A stretch of 64,000 bases of DNA from Pseudomonas soli (lineage in GTDB: Bacteria > Pseudomonadota > Gammaproteobacteria > Pseudomonadales > Pseudomonadaceae), in contig NZ_FOEQ01000002.1 of assembly GCF_900110655.1 (NCBI RefSeq), positions 672,571-736,570 of the forward strand, written 5' to 3'. Shown piece by piece: positions 44,712-54,508 of this stretch. A program made the translations under genes and the position numbers. Below the pieces are notes generated by a model. It searched no databases, had not been told where the DNA came from, and saw nothing but the letters and a program-made list of their open reading frames with translations. Positions within the stretch are counted from its first letter, which is position 1. Each line of letters begins with the position of its first letter.

Positions 44712-46106
44712 ATGAGCCGTATCGAGACAGACAGCCTGGGCCCGGTCGAAGTTCCGGAGGACGCCTACTGGGGTGCGCAGACCCAGCGTTCGCTGATCAA
44801 CTTCGCCATCGGCAAGGAGCGCATGCCGCTCGCGGTACTGCATGCCCTGGCGCTGGTCAAGAAAGCCGCTGCCCGGGTCAACGACCGCAACGGCGACCTG
44901 CCCGCCGATATCGCCCGCCTGATCGAGCAGGCCGCCGACGAAGTGCTCGACGGCGAGCACGACGACCAATTTCCGCTGGTGGTGTGGCAGACCGGCAGCG
45001 GCACCCAGAGCAACATGAACGTCAACGAGGTGATCGCCGGGCGCGCCAACGAACTGGCCGGCAAGGGCCGTGGCGGCAAGGTGCCAGTGCACCCCAACGA
45101 TCACGTCAACCGCTCGCAGAGCTCCAACGACTGTTTCCCCACCGCCATGCACATCGCCGCGGCTCAGGCGGTGCATGACAAACTGCTGCCGGCGATCGCC
45201 GAACTGTCGGCCGGGCTGGCCGAGCTGTCGGCGCGCCACACCCACCTGGTCAAGACCGGGCGCACGCACATGATGGACGCAACGCCCATCACCTTCGGCC
45301 AGGAGGTCTCGGCCTTCGTCGCCCAACTCGACTACGCCCAGCGCGCCATTCGCGCGACCTTGCCGGCGGTTTGCGAGCTGGCCCAGGGCGGCACCGCCGT
45401 GGGCACCGGGCTCAATGCCCCGCACGGTTTCGCCGAAGCCATCGCCGCTGAGCTGGCGGCCTTGTCCGGCCTGCCGTTCGTCACCGCGCCGAACAAGTTC
45501 GCCGCCCTGGCCGGCCATGAGCCGCTGACCAGCCTGGCCGGCGCGCTGAAGACCCTGGCCGTGGCCCTGATGAAGATCGCTAACGACCTGCGCCTGCTGG
45601 GTTCCGGCCCGCGCGCGGGGATTGCCGAGGTACGCCTGCCAGCCAACGAGCCAGGGAGCTCGATCATGCCCGGCAAGGTCAACCCGACACAGTGCGAGGC
45701 CTTGTCGATGCTGGCCTGCCAGGTGCTGGGCAATGATGCGGCGATCGGTTTTGCCGCCAGCCAAGGGCATCTGCAATTGAACGTGTTCAAGCCAGTGATC
45801 ATTCACAACCTGCTGCAGTCGATCGAACTGCTGGCCGATGGTTGCAGCAACTTCCAGCAGCACTGCGTGGCCGGCATCGAGCCGGATGCCGAACAGATGG
45901 CGGCGCACCTGGAGCGTGGGTTGATGCTGGTAACCGCGCTGAACCCGCACATTGGCTACGACAAGGCGGCGGAAATCGCCAAGAAAGCCTACGCCGAGGG
46001 CAAGACCCTGCGCGAGGCGGCGCTGGAGCTCAAGTACCTGACCAACGAGCAGTTCGACCAGTGGGTGCGGCCAGAGAACATGCTGGCGCCCGGCGGCAAG
46101 GGCTGA
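44712..46106 (+). CDS. fumC: Class II fumarate hydratase
   Basis: Fumarase C of 464 residues, fumarate to malate in the TCA cycle, without an iron-sulfur cluster. [20 protein letters not shown] starts the protein; [23 protein letters not shown] and the signature [13 protein letters not shown] follow. ATG 44712 has AAAGGAGTG upstream. Longer open frame upstream is not credible since it crosses the divergent gene. Confidence 0.96.
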   Translation: MSRIETDSLGPVEVPEDAYWGAQTQRSLINFAIGKERMPLAVLHALALVKKAAARVNDRNGDLPADIARLIEQAADEVLDGEHDDQFPLVVWQTGSGTQSNMNVNEVIAGRANELAGKGRGGKVPVHPNDHVNRSQSSNDCFPTAMHIAAAQAVHDKLLPAIAELSAGLAELSARHTHLVKTGRTHMMDATPITFGQEVSAFVAQLDYAQRAIRATLPAVCELAQGGTAVGTGLNAPHGFAEAIAAELAALSGLPFVTAPNKFAALAGHEPLTSLAGALKTLAVALMKIANDLRLLGSGPRAGIAEVRLPANEPGSSIMPGKVNPTQCEALSMLACQVLGNDAAIGFAASQGHLQLNVFKPVIIHNLLQSIELLADGCSNFQQHCVAGIEPDAEQMAAHLERGLMLVTALNPHIGYDKAAEIAKKAYAEGKTLREAALELKYLTNEQFDQWVRPENMLAPGGKG

Positions 46107-46110
46107 TCCG

Positions 46111-46150
46111 GCGGCCTCATCGCAATGCGACTTGCACCGCGATGAGGCCA
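46111..46150. terminator. Bidirectional terminator between fumC and eamA gene
   Basis: GGCCTCATCGC at 46113-46123 pairs with GCGATGAGGCC at 46139-46149 around a 15-base loop, between two convergent genes. Confidence 0.8.
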
Positions 46151-47104
46151 TCAATCAACCTGCACCCGACGCGCTTTCCAGCCAGCCATCAGCGATGGCC
46201 CCAGCGCCACCAGCGCCGAGCCCAGTACCACGGTCACCGCCCCGACATACCCCAGGCCATTGATCTGCTCGGCATGCACGTAGTCCGGCCAAAGCCAGGC
46301 AGCCAGCGCTACCGCGACGAACGTCACCAGCGGCGTCAGCGCCAGGGTCGCGCTCACCCGCGAGGCCTCCCAATGCGCCAATGCCTCGGCGAACGCGCCA
46401 TAGGCCACCAGTGTGTTCAGGCAGCAGGCCAGCAACAGCCAGCCCTGCAACGGGCTGAGCTGCAACGCCTCCAGCGGATGCACCCAAGGCGTCAGCAGCA
46501 GCGCGCAGCAGACGTAGATCACCATCATCACCTGCTGCGAGTTCCACACCGTCAGCAATTGCTTCTGGCTCAGGGCATAGAACACCCAGATACTGGTCGC
46601 CAGGATGATGGTCAGCACACCGGTGGTGTAGGTGCCGAGTGACGTGAGCAGTTCTTCCAGGCGCTGGTTGAAGAACAACGCGAAGCCCAACAGCAGCACC
46701 AACAGGCCCAGGCCCTGCCCCAGGCTGAAGCGCTCCCTGAAGACGAAGACACTGGCCACCAGCAACAGCACCGGCCCCAGCTGTACGACCAGTTGCGCGG
46801 TGCCAGGGCTGAGCAGGTTGAGCCCGACCAGGTACAGCACGTAGTTGCCGACCAGCCCCGCCACCGCGACGGCTACCAGGCCCTTGCCCTTGACACCGAG
46901 ACCGCTGAAAGACGGCAGCCGCCGATTGGCCGCCAGCCAGGCGAACAGCAGGCCGCCGGAAACGCTCAGGCGGTACCAGGTGACGGTCACCGGATCCATC
47001 ACCTGCAGCACCTGCTTGAGCTTGATCGGCAGGATGCCCCAGAGAAACGCGGTCAGCAGCGCCAGCAGCAGGCCCTGGACCCAGCGTCCGGAAGAAATGT
47101 GCAT
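46151..47104 (-). CDS. EamA-family (DMT) transporter
   Basis: Inner-membrane protein of 317 residues with about ten helices in two EamA repeats; AFLWGILPIKLK and NRLSVSGG-like RLSVSGGLLFAWL in the first, ATSIWVFYALSQKQLL in the second. Drug/metabolite transporter superfamily; substrate unknown. ATG at 47104. Gene lies downstream of pap, which is on the same strand 195 bp away. Confidence 0.9.
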   Translation of the reverse strand: MHISSGRWVQGLLLALLTAFLWGILPIKLKQVLQVMDPVTVTWYRLSVSGGLLFAWLAANRRLPSFSGLGVKGKGLVAVAVAGLVGNYVLYLVGLNLLSPGTAQLVVQLGPVLLLVASVFVFRERFSLGQGLGLLVLLLGFALFFNQRLEELLTSLGTYTTGVLTIILATSIWVFYALSQKQLLTVWNSQQVMMVIYVCCALLLTPWVHPLEALQLSPLQGWLLLACCLNTLVAYGAFAEALAHWEASRVSATLALTPLVTFVAVALAAWLWPDYVHAEQINGLGYVGAVTVVLGSALVALGPSLMAGWKARRVQVD

Positions 47105-47227
47105 GGTGTCCTCGAATCAGGCCTTGGCGGGGGAAGCTGCAGTCTAAAGGCTTGCCGGGAAGGATGTGGTGGGAAAAGATTTCATCAGGTCATTCCCTGG
47201 ATGCATGCTCAATGCATGGGCGGGCTT

Positions 47228-47273
47228 TCGTGGGAGCGGCGGTGCGCCGATGCGACTTGCCCCGGCATAGGGC
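47228..47273. repeat. Degenerate REP-like palindrome
   Basis: GTGGGAGCGGCGGTGCGCCG and the following GACTTGCCCCGGCATAGGGC keep the outline of the local REP family in the gap between pap and the EamA gene, but pairing is imperfect. Confidence 0.45.
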
Positions 47274-47299
47274 CAAGCCAACACCCATGCACGATCCGC

Positions 47300-48793
47300 C
47301 TACTTCTTGTCCTTGGCGAACGCCGCCTCCAGCGCCTGGTTGATTGTGCGCAGTACCTTCACCCGCGCCCAGCGCTTGTCGTTGGCCTCCACCAGGGTCC
47401 ACGGCGCGATCTCGGTGCTGGTGCGGTCGACCATGTCGCCCACCGCTTCGGAATAGACATCCCACTTGTCGCGGTTGCGCCAGTCTTCCTCGGTGATCTT
47501 GTAGCGCTTGAACGGGATCTGCTCACGCTCCTCGAAACGCTCCAGCTGGGTCTGTTGGTCGATTGCCAGCCAGAACTTGACCACCACCACCCCGGCGTTG
47601 CTCAGTTGCTCCTCGAAGTCGTTGATCTCGCCGTAGGCGCGCATCCAGTCCGCCGGGCTGCAGAAGCCCTCGACCCGCTCCACCAGCACGCGGCCATACC
47701 AGGAGCGGTCGAAAATGGTGAACTTGCCACGGGCCGGGATATGGCGCCAGAAGCGCCACAGGTACGGCTGGGCACGTTCTTCCTCGGTGGGTGCGGCAAT
47801 CGGTACGATGCGGTACTGGCGCGGGTCCAGCGCCGCCGCCACCCGACGGATGGCCCCGCCCTTGCCGGCCGCGTCATTGCCTTCGAACACCGCCACCAGG
47901 GCGTGCCGGCGCATGCGCTTGTCGCGCAAAAGGCCGGCCAGGCGTGCCTGTTCGGTGACCAGTTGTTCCTGGTAGTCGTGCTTGTCCAGGCGCAGGGTCA
48001 TGTCCAGGGCGCCGAGCAGGCTCTTCTGGTCGATGCTGCGCCCCAGGGGCGCGACATTGCCCTGGTGCTTGCCCTTGGGATTATTGGCCAGCGCGGCCTG
48101 CAGGCTTTCGAGCAGGATGCGCCCGACCGCCAGGCTGCGGTAGTGCGGATCGACGCCTTCGACGACATGCCAGGGCGCATAGTCGCGACTGGTACGGCGC
48201 AGCACCCGCTCGCCGAAGCGCACGAAGCGATCGTAGGTTTGCGACTGCTGCCAGTCCAGCGGGCTGATGCGCCAGTTGTGCAACGGGTCGTCCTTGAGCG
48301 CCTTGAGCCGCGCCTTCATCTGCTTCTTGGATAGGTGGAACCAGAACTTGATGATCAGCGCGCCCTCGTCGCACAGCATCTGCTCCAGGCGCTCGGCCCC
48401 GGCGATGGCCTGGTCGAGCACGGCGTCCTTGAACTGGCCGTGCACCCGCCCTTCGAGCATCTGGCTGTACCAATTGCCGAAGAACACGCCCATGCGTCCC
48501 TTCGGTGGCAGCGCCCGCCAGTAGCGCCAGGCCGGCGGGCGGGCCAGCTCTTCGTCGGTCTGCTGGTCGAAGGTGCGGACCTCGATCAGCCGTGGGTCCA
48601 TCCACTCGTTGAGCAGCTTGACCGTCTCGCCTTTACCGGCGCCCTCGATGCCGTTGATCAGCACGATCACCGGGAAGCGCGCCTGCTGCTTGAGTTCGTA
48701 CTGGGCTTCAAGCAAGGCCTCGCGCAGGGCGGGCACTTCGGCTTCGTAGGTGTCCTTGTCGATGCTGTGACCGATTTCGGCGGATTCGAACAT
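47300..48793 (-). CDS. pap: Polyphosphate:AMP phosphotransferase (class II PPK2)
   Basis: Tandem PPK2 protein of 497 residues that phosphorylates AMP to ADP using polyphosphate. The N-terminal half has NGIEGAGKGE and FFGNWYSQ, the C-terminal half EGNDAAGKGG and FDRSWYGR. The Walker-B-like Asp present in the second half is Gly in the first, so only the second is likely to catalyse. ATG 48793 has AAGGAG upstream. Divergent from mnmC. Confidence 0.93.
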   Translation of the reverse strand: MFESAEIGHSIDKDTYEAEVPALREALLEAQYELKQQARFPVIVLINGIEGAGKGETVKLLNEWMDPRLIEVRTFDQQTDEELARPPAWRYWRALPPKGRMGVFFGNWYSQMLEGRVHGQFKDAVLDQAIAGAERLEQMLCDEGALIIKFWFHLSKKQMKARLKALKDDPLHNWRISPLDWQQSQTYDRFVRFGERVLRRTSRDYAPWHVVEGVDPHYRSLAVGRILLESLQAALANNPKGKHQGNVAPLGRSIDQKSLLGALDMTLRLDKHDYQEQLVTEQARLAGLLRDKRMRRHALVAVFEGNDAAGKGGAIRRVAAALDPRQYRIVPIAAPTEEERAQPYLWRFWRHIPARGKFTIFDRSWYGRVLVERVEGFCSPADWMRAYGEINDFEEQLSNAGVVVVKFWLAIDQQTQLERFEEREQIPFKRYKITEEDWRNRDKWDVYSEAVGDMVDRTSTEIAPWTLVEANDKRWARVKVLRTINQALEAAFAKDKK

Positions 48794-48946
48794 GGCGGGC
48801 TCCTTCAATGGATAAGCAAGATTAGCGGATCGAGCAGGATTTTTGCGCCCTTTGCGCTCACCATCGCGACACCAGGCCGCTGCCAAGAACGACGCAAGCG
48901 TCTGCAGATCGCTTAAGATCCCCCCTTTGCTGCAACCGAGCCGACC

Positions 48947-50917
48947 ATGTCCTACACCCTCCTCCCTACACAGGCCCAGATCGACTGGGATGACCAGGGC
49001 CGCCCCCACTCCCGGCAATACGACGATGTCTACTTCGCCATCAACGAAGGCATCGACGAGACCCTGCATGTGTTCATCGAGCAGAATCACCTGCGCCAGC
49101 GCTTCGCCGAGCTGCAGCCGCATGCCTGCCTGGTGATCGGTGAGACGGGCTTTGGCACCGGCATGAACTTCTTCTGTGCCTGGCAACTGTTCGCGGAGCT
49201 TGCGCCCGCCGACGCACGCCTGCATTTCGTCAGCGTCGAGAAGTACCCGCTGGCCCGCGACGACCTGGCCCGCGCCATGCAACTATGGCCGGAACTGGCC
49301 GCCTTCACCCAGCCGTTGCTGGAGCAGTACGTGGCGGTCCATCCGGGCTTCCAGCAATTCAGCCTCGACGGTGGCCGCGTCACCCTGACCCTGATGATCG
49401 GCGACGCGCTGGAACAGTTGCCTCAGCTCGACGCCCGCATCGACGCCTGGTTCCTCGATGGCTTCGCCCCGGCGAAGAACCCCGACATGTGGACGCCGGA
49501 ACTGTTCGCCCAGCTGGCGCGGCTATCTCACCCCGGCACCACCCTGGGTACCTTCACCACCACCGGCTGGGTGCGTCGCTCGCTGATCGAGGCCGGCTTC
49601 GCCATGAAGAAAGTGCCGGGCATCGGCAAGAAGTGGGAAGTGATGCACGGGGTCTACAGCGGTGCGCCCGTCGCTCGCGCAGCGCCCTGGTACGCCCACC
49701 CGGCACCCGCATCGGGGCCACGCGAAGCGCTGGTGATCGGCGCCGGCCTGGCCGGCAGCGCCACCGCCCAGAGCCTGGCAGCACGGGGCTGGCAGGTCAG
49801 CGTGCTGGAACGCCACGACGGCCCGGCCCGGGAGGCCTCGGGCAATCCACAAGGCGTGCTGTACCTCAAGCTTTCCGCCCACGGCACCGCCCTTTCGCAG
49901 ATGATCCTGGCCGGCTTCGGCTACACCCGCCGCTGGCTCGAGCACCTGCAGCGTGGCCAGGACTGGGATGCCTGCGGCGTGTTGCAACTGGCTTTTGATG
50001 ATCAGGAAAATGCACGCCAGGCCAAGCTGGCAGCAGCCTTCGACAACAGCCTGCTGCAGCGCCTGGAACGCGCCCAGGCCGAAGCCATCGCCGGGGTCGC
50101 GTTGCCCAGCGGCGGCCTGTACTACCCCGAAGGTGGCTGGGTGCACCCGCCTGCGCTGTGCCGGGCCCAACTGGACCACCCGCGCATCCGCCTGCTTACC
50201 CACGCCGATGTGCTCGAGCTGCGCCGTACCGATGGCTTGTGGCAGGCCTGGGAGGGTGAGCGGCTGCTGGCCAGCGCACCGCTGGTAGTGCTGGCCGGCG
50301 CCGCCGATATCCGCCGTTTCCCGGCGTGCGCCGAGCTGCCGCTCAAGCGCATTCGTGGGCAGATCACCCGCTTGCCCGTGACCGAAAGCAGCCGTGCGCT
50401 GCGCACCGTGGTCTGCGCCGACGGCTACGTGGCGCCTCCGCGAGGGGACGAGCACACCCTTGGCGCCAGCTTCAACTTCAACAACGAAGACCTGACGCCA
50501 ACCGTGGCTGAGCATCAGGGTAACCTCGCGCTACTCGATGACATTTCCACAGACCTCGCCGCCCGCCTGCGCACCGCTGAGCTGGCCCCGGCGCAGTTGC
50601 AGGGCCGGGCGGCGTTTCGCTGCACCAGCCCGGATTACCTGCCCATCGTCGGGCCGATGGCCGATGTCGAGGCGTTCAACGAGGCCTACGCCATGTTGGG
50701 CAAGGATGCGCGGCAGGTACCGGATGTGGCCTGTCCGTGGCTGGAGGGGCTGTACGTGAACAGTGGGCACGGCTCACGAGGCCTGATCACAGCGCCGCTG
50801 TCTGGCGAACTGATTGCGGCGTGGGTCAGTGGTGAGCCGCTGCCGGTGCCCAGGGCGGTGGCCGAGGCGTGCCATCCCAACCGCTTCGCGCTGCGTCGGC
50901 TTATCCGCGGCAAGTAG
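48947..50917 (+). CDS. mnmC: Bifunctional tRNA mnm5s2U biosynthesis protein MnmC
   Basis: Protein of 656 residues. The N-terminal methyltransferase (IGETGFGTGMNFFCAW, FLDGFAPAKNPDMWT) and the C-terminal FAD oxidase (VIGAGLAGSATAQSLAARGW from about residue 263) together turn cmnm5s2U into mnm5s2U at tRNA wobble position 34. Normal length for the fused form. ATG 48947 has only a weak ribosome site. Confidence 0.97.
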   Translation: MSYTLLPTQAQIDWDDQGRPHSRQYDDVYFAINEGIDETLHVFIEQNHLRQRFAELQPHACLVIGETGFGTGMNFFCAWQLFAELAPADARLHFVSVEKYPLARDDLARAMQLWPELAAFTQPLLEQYVAVHPGFQQFSLDGGRVTLTLMIGDALEQLPQLDARIDAWFLDGFAPAKNPDMWTPELFAQLARLSHPGTTLGTFTTTGWVRRSLIEAGFAMKKVPGIGKKWEVMHGVYSGAPVARAAPWYAHPAPASGPREALVIGAGLAGSATAQSLAARGWQVSVLERHDGPAREASGNPQGVLYLKLSAHGTALSQMILAGFGYTRRWLEHLQRGQDWDACGVLQLAFDDQENARQAKLAAAFDNSLLQRLERAQAEAIAGVALPSGGLYYPEGGWVHPPALCRAQLDHPRIRLLTHADVLELRRTDGLWQAWEGERLLASAPLVVLAGAADIRRFPACAELPLKRIRGQITRLPVTESSRALRTVVCADGYVAPPRGDEHTLGASFNFNNEDLTPTVAEHQGNLALLDDISTDLAARLRTAELAPAQLQGRAAFRCTSPDYLPIVGPMADVEAFNEAYAMLGKDARQVPDVACPWLEGLYVNSGHGSRGLITAPLSGELIAAWVSGEPLPVPRAVAEACHPNRFALRRLIRGK

Positions 50918-50963
50918 CACCGGGATTGGGCGCTGCGCTCCCGAAAGCGCGCCCCTTGAACGC

Positions 50964-51001
50964 AAAAGGCCGCCGCATCGATTGGATGCGGCGGCCTTTT
51001 G
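50964..51001. terminator. Bidirectional terminator after mnmC
   Basis: AAAAGGCCGCCGCATC at left pairs with GATGCGGCGGCCTTTT at right around a 6-base loop. It works on both strands, between mnmC and the convergent 42-codon gene. Confidence 0.9.
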
Positions 51002-51009
51002 CCTTGTGG

Positions 51010-51138
51010 TCAGCGCCGACGCGGCTGGCGCTTGCGCTGTTCTTCGTCGGTCGGGATCGGCACCGGCTGCAACGGTGGCGGGAGCAGGCCCAGGGCGACG
51101 GCGAGGTCATGGAGCCAGTTGTACATGCGTTCGTTCAT
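51010..51138 (-). CDS. PA1414-like 42-residue protein
   Basis: Short gene reading MNERMYNWLHDLAVALGL, then a proline-rich stretch and a basic tail PRRR. The ATG at 51138 has AGGGGG six bases upstream, and the gene ends just before a strong terminator. From memory it matches the PA1414 family of small conserved Pseudomonas proteins of unknown function. No membrane segment; possible amphipathic helix at the start. Confidence 0.75.
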   Translation of the reverse strand: MNERMYNWLHDLAVALGLLPPPLQPVPIPTDEEQRKRQPRRR

Positions 51139-51262
51139 ATTGCCCCCTTGACGGGTCAGCCTCACGGTCAATCAATCTTGCGATGCGTCATACAGATCAT
51201 AGTCCGATGTCTTGTATTGCGCATGCCTCTGTTCTTACAGATATGGGCGATTCTGACCCGGA

Positions 51263-52156
51263 TCAAGCGCAGATGGCAGCTTCCGACGGTCGGTCAATCG
51301 TTTCGCTTTGTTGCAAATCGATCCAGGCCTGCAGATTGGCCCCGCGTTTGCCCTGGCGCCACATCAACCAGGTCATCGCATGATCGAACGGTGACTGCAA
51401 GCGGTGGGCACGCACCTGGTCGCGCCCCGGCAGGCTGTCGAGCATCGACTGCGCCATGAGTGCCACACCTGCCCCGGCGATCACGCAGGCCAGCATGCTC
51501 TGGTAGGACTCGATCTCCATCACCCGGCCCATGGGCGTGTGGGCATGGGCATACCAGGCTTCCAGGCGCATGCGGTACGAGCAGCCCTGGCGGAAGGTGA
51601 ACACCGCCTTGCCGGCAACGTCACTGGCGCTGTGCACCACCGGGTGTTCAGGGCTGGTGATCAGTACCAGCGTTTCCTCGCACAGTGGCACGCCATCCAG
51701 CCCGGCCAGGTTGAGCGGGCCGTCGACCAACGCCGCATCCAGCCGATGGCTGAGCACGCCTTCGAGTAGTTCCGCACTGGGCGCCGCCTGGACCTGCAGG
51801 TTCACGGCTGGATAGGCCTGGTGATAACGCGCCAGCAGCGCCGGCAAGTGGATGGCCGCGGTGCTGTACATGGTGCCCAGCACGAAATCCCCCGCTGGCT
51901 GGCCGCCCTGAATCGCCGCGAGCGCTTCGTCGCGCAGGTTGGCAAGGCGGTTGGCGTAATCGAGCAGCACCTTGCCGGCCGGCGACAGCTGCAAGCGCTG
52001 GCGCTCGCGCAGGAACAACTCCACGCCCAGTTGCTCCTCGAGCTGACGCAGGCGCGTCGACAGGTTCGACGGCACCCGGTGCAAGCGCTCGGCGGCGCGG
52101 GTCAGCGAGCCCTCCTCGGCCACGGCCTGGAAGATGCGCAGTTGGCTGAACTCCAT
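51263..52156 (-). CDS. LysR-family transcriptional regulator
   Basis: Regulator of 297 residues. HTH at residues about 1-60 (LRIFQAVAEEGSLTRAAERL), then a periplasmic-binding-like effector domain. ATG at 52156 with GGAG eight bases before; a TTG four codons upstream is unlikely. Divergent from an MFS transporter gene, which it probably controls. Effector unknown. Confidence 0.95.
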   Translation of the reverse strand: MEFSQLRIFQAVAEEGSLTRAAERLHRVPSNLSTRLRQLEEQLGVELFLRERQRLQLSPAGKVLLDYANRLANLRDEALAAIQGGQPAGDFVLGTMYSTAAIHLPALLARYHQAYPAVNLQVQAAPSAELLEGVLSHRLDAALVDGPLNLAGLDGVPLCEETLVLITSPEHPVVHSASDVAGKAVFTFRQGCSYRMRLEAWYAHAHTPMGRVMEIESYQSMLACVIAGAGVALMAQSMLDSLPGRDQVRAHRLQSPFDHAMTWLMWRQGKRGANLQAWIDLQQSETIDRPSEAAICA

Positions 52157-52192
52157 GAAATTCTCCAAAACAGAACAACTTCATCATCATTA

Positions 52193-52207
52193 TTCAATTT
52201 TATTGAA
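52193..52207. promoter_or_regulatory. Possible LysR operator
   Basis: TTCAATTTTATTGAA, a perfect 5-bp inverted repeat around five bases, in the 106-bp gap between the LysR gene and the MFS gene. It contains the T-N11-A pattern of LysR sites. Prediction by eye. Confidence 0.45.
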
Positions 52208-52262
52208 AGTCAATGCGCCCTACCCTGCCATCCATCGCATCCCTTCGTGCAGGAGACTTACC

Positions 52263-53423
52263 ATGTCGCCCTTCGTACAACTGCTGGCCAGTGCCGTGGC
52301 ACTGATGATGGCCATGGGCATCGGCCGCTTCGCCCTGACCCCACAACTGCCCCGTCTGATAGCCGAGGGCCAGTTCGACCTGACCGCTGGCGGCCTGGTC
52401 GCCGCCGCCAACTATCTGGGCTACTTCCTTGGCGCGGTGGACGCCATGTTCGCCCGCCAGCCACGCCAGGTACGCCTGCGCCTGCATGGCGGGCTGTGGC
52501 TGTGCGTATTGCTGACCCTGGCGTCGTGGGCGGCCGACGGGTTCTGGAGCCATTTGCTGCTGCGCTTCGGCACCGGCGTGGCCAGCGCCTGGGTGCTGGT
52601 GATGATCGCCAGCCTCAGCCAGCAACTGGCCAGTGCCCATGGCCGCCAGCGCCTCGGCGCACTGGTGTTCGCCGGGCCCGGTGTCGGGATCGCGGTGACA
52701 GGCTTGCTGGCCTTGGCCGCGCACCTGCTGGGGCTGGATTCGGCGGCCCTGTGGCTGATTTATGGGGTCGCCGCACAGGTCATGCTGCTCGCGGTGCTGC
52801 CGTGGCTACCGCGAGCGCTCGAACCTGTCACCTTGCCCCTTGGCAACGACCGCGGCCCCAACAATGGCATCGGCCGCCTGGGCCTGATCTACGCGCTCTA
52901 CGGGATCGGCTACATCCTGCCGGCCACCTTCCTGTCGCAGATGGCCACCCAGCAGTTCCATGGGCAATGGCTGGCCGACCTGTTCTGGCCAGCGTTCGGC
53001 CTGGCCTCGGCACTGGGTGTGATGATCGTCAGCCTGCTTCGCCCGGGCCGCACCTCGACCTGGCTGAGCATCACCCTGTGGTTGCAAGGGCTGGGTGTAC
53101 TGGCCTGCCTGCTCGGCGGCGGCGTCGGCCTGACATTGGGCGTGCTGCTGTGCGGCGGGCCGTTCCTGGCCTGCATGCAACTGGTGATGCAGCGCTCGCG
53201 GGAGCTGGCGCCCCATGCCACGCAGCGTAATGCCGGGTTGTTGACCGCTTGTTTCGCCCTTGGGCAATTGAGTGGGCCGCTGCTGGCGGCGTTGAGCAGC
53301 CATTTCAGTGGGGGATTACAGCCCGCATTGGTACTGGCTGCGGTAGGGATGGGATTGGCCGGGATGTTGGCCGGGGGCTTCTCGGGTCCACCAACCTGTG
53401 CCAGCCTAAGACAGGCAGGCTGA
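52263..53423 (+). CDS. YbfB/YjiJ-family MFS transporter
   Basis: Membrane protein of 386 residues with about twelve helices; ALMMAMGIGRFALTPQLP at the N-terminus is the hallmark of YbfB/YjiJ transporters. Substrate unknown. ATG 52263 after a weak AGGAGACTTACC site. Divergent from the LysR gene. Confidence 0.9.
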   Translation: MSPFVQLLASAVALMMAMGIGRFALTPQLPRLIAEGQFDLTAGGLVAAANYLGYFLGAVDAMFARQPRQVRLRLHGGLWLCVLLTLASWAADGFWSHLLLRFGTGVASAWVLVMIASLSQQLASAHGRQRLGALVFAGPGVGIAVTGLLALAAHLLGLDSAALWLIYGVAAQVMLLAVLPWLPRALEPVTLPLGNDRGPNNGIGRLGLIYALYGIGYILPATFLSQMATQQFHGQWLADLFWPAFGLASALGVMIVSLLRPGRTSTWLSITLWLQGLGVLACLLGGGVGLTLGVLLCGGPFLACMQLVMQRSRELAPHATQRNAGLLTACFALGQLSGPLLAALSSHFSGGLQPALVLAAVGMGLAGMLAGGFSGPPTCASLRQAG

Positions 53424-53444
53424 CCCTGTGATGAGGCAAGCCTT

Positions 53445-53475
53445 TGTGGGAGCGGGCTTGCCTCGCGATAGGGCC
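53445..53475. repeat. Single REP element
   Basis: TGTGGGAGCGGGCTTGCCTC followed by GCGATAGGGCC, the local REP consensus, between the convergent MFS and EamA genes. Confidence 0.8.
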
Positions 53476-53490
53476 GGAACTGCAGACCGC

Positions 53491-54417
53491 TTACCCCACC
53501 AGTTTGCGCAACTGCTGCCGCACCCACGCCTCGGCGCTGACCATGATCACCCCGAGCAACACCATCACCGCGCCGATCACGAAATTCAGGCTCAGTGGCT
53601 CGTCCAGCAGCAGCACGCCAAAGGTCACCCCGAACAGTGGCGTGATGAAGGAAAACACCGCCAGGTTCGACGCCAGGTACTTGCGCAGCAACCAGAACCA
53701 GGTCAGGTAGCTCACAAACGACACCACGATCCCCTGGAACAGCACGCTGCCCACCGCCAGCGGGGTCAGCGAGAAGTCGGCGATCTGTCCACTCACCAAA
53801 GCGATCAGCACCAGCCCGACAAACCCCACGGCCAGCTGGTAGAACAGGGTCAGGGTCGCCGGCGCCTCGGACAACCGCGAGCCGCGCACCACCACCGTGG
53901 TAGCGCCCCAGGCCAGGCCAGCGAGAATCGCCAACGCGTCGCCAAGCAGCATGCGCCCATCGAGATGTTCGAGGGAAACACCGCCCGCGAAGGCCAGGGC
54001 AATCCCCCCGAACGCCAGCAGGATGCCCAGCCACTGCAACAGCCGCAGCCGCTCGCTAGGCATCATGAAATGCAGCCCCAGGGCGGTGAAGATCGGCGCG
54101 GTGTAGAGGAACACCGACATGTGTGCCGCCGAGGTCAGCTTCAGACCCTCGGCGATGAACAGGAACTCCAGCCCGAACAACGCGCCGGCCAGCAGCCCGG
54201 CACGCCAAGTGCTGCCCACCAGGCTCCAGCCCCCGCGGAAGCAGACCAGCAGCCCCACCAGCACCGCGGCGATACCATTGCGAAACGCCGCCTGCATCAC
54301 TGGCGCGATATCCACCGCGGCGGATTTGATCAGCACCTGCTGGCAGCCCCAGATCAGGCACAGCCCCAGCATGACCTGGAAAGCAAAAGCGTCGGGGTTC
54401 TTGCGGACCGCGGTCAT
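53491..54417 (-). CDS. EamA-family (DMT) transporter
   Basis: Membrane protein of 308 residues with about ten helices and two EamA repeats (LCLIWGCQQVLIK, LAGLAWGATTVVV). Distinct from the EamA protein at 46151, sharing only family features. ATG 54417. Substrate unknown. Confidence 0.92.
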   Translation of the reverse strand: MTAVRKNPDAFAFQVMLGLCLIWGCQQVLIKSAAVDIAPVMQAAFRNGIAAVLVGLLVCFRGGWSLVGSTWRAGLLAGALFGLEFLFIAEGLKLTSAAHMSVFLYTAPIFTALGLHFMMPSERLRLLQWLGILLAFGGIALAFAGGVSLEHLDGRMLLGDALAILAGLAWGATTVVVRGSRLSEAPATLTLFYQLAVGFVGLVLIALVSGQIADFSLTPLAVGSVLFQGIVVSFVSYLTWFWLLRKYLASNLAVFSFITPLFGVTFGVLLLDEPLSLNFVIGAVMVLLGVIMVSAEAWVRQQLRKLVG

Positions 54418-54508
54418 GGGCGGCCCCTCTGCGGGTTGAACGACATGGCAAGGCTCGGCGGTGAGAATGGATCCCGATTATCGGGGGACCGGCCTTGCCG
54501 ATGCCAGT

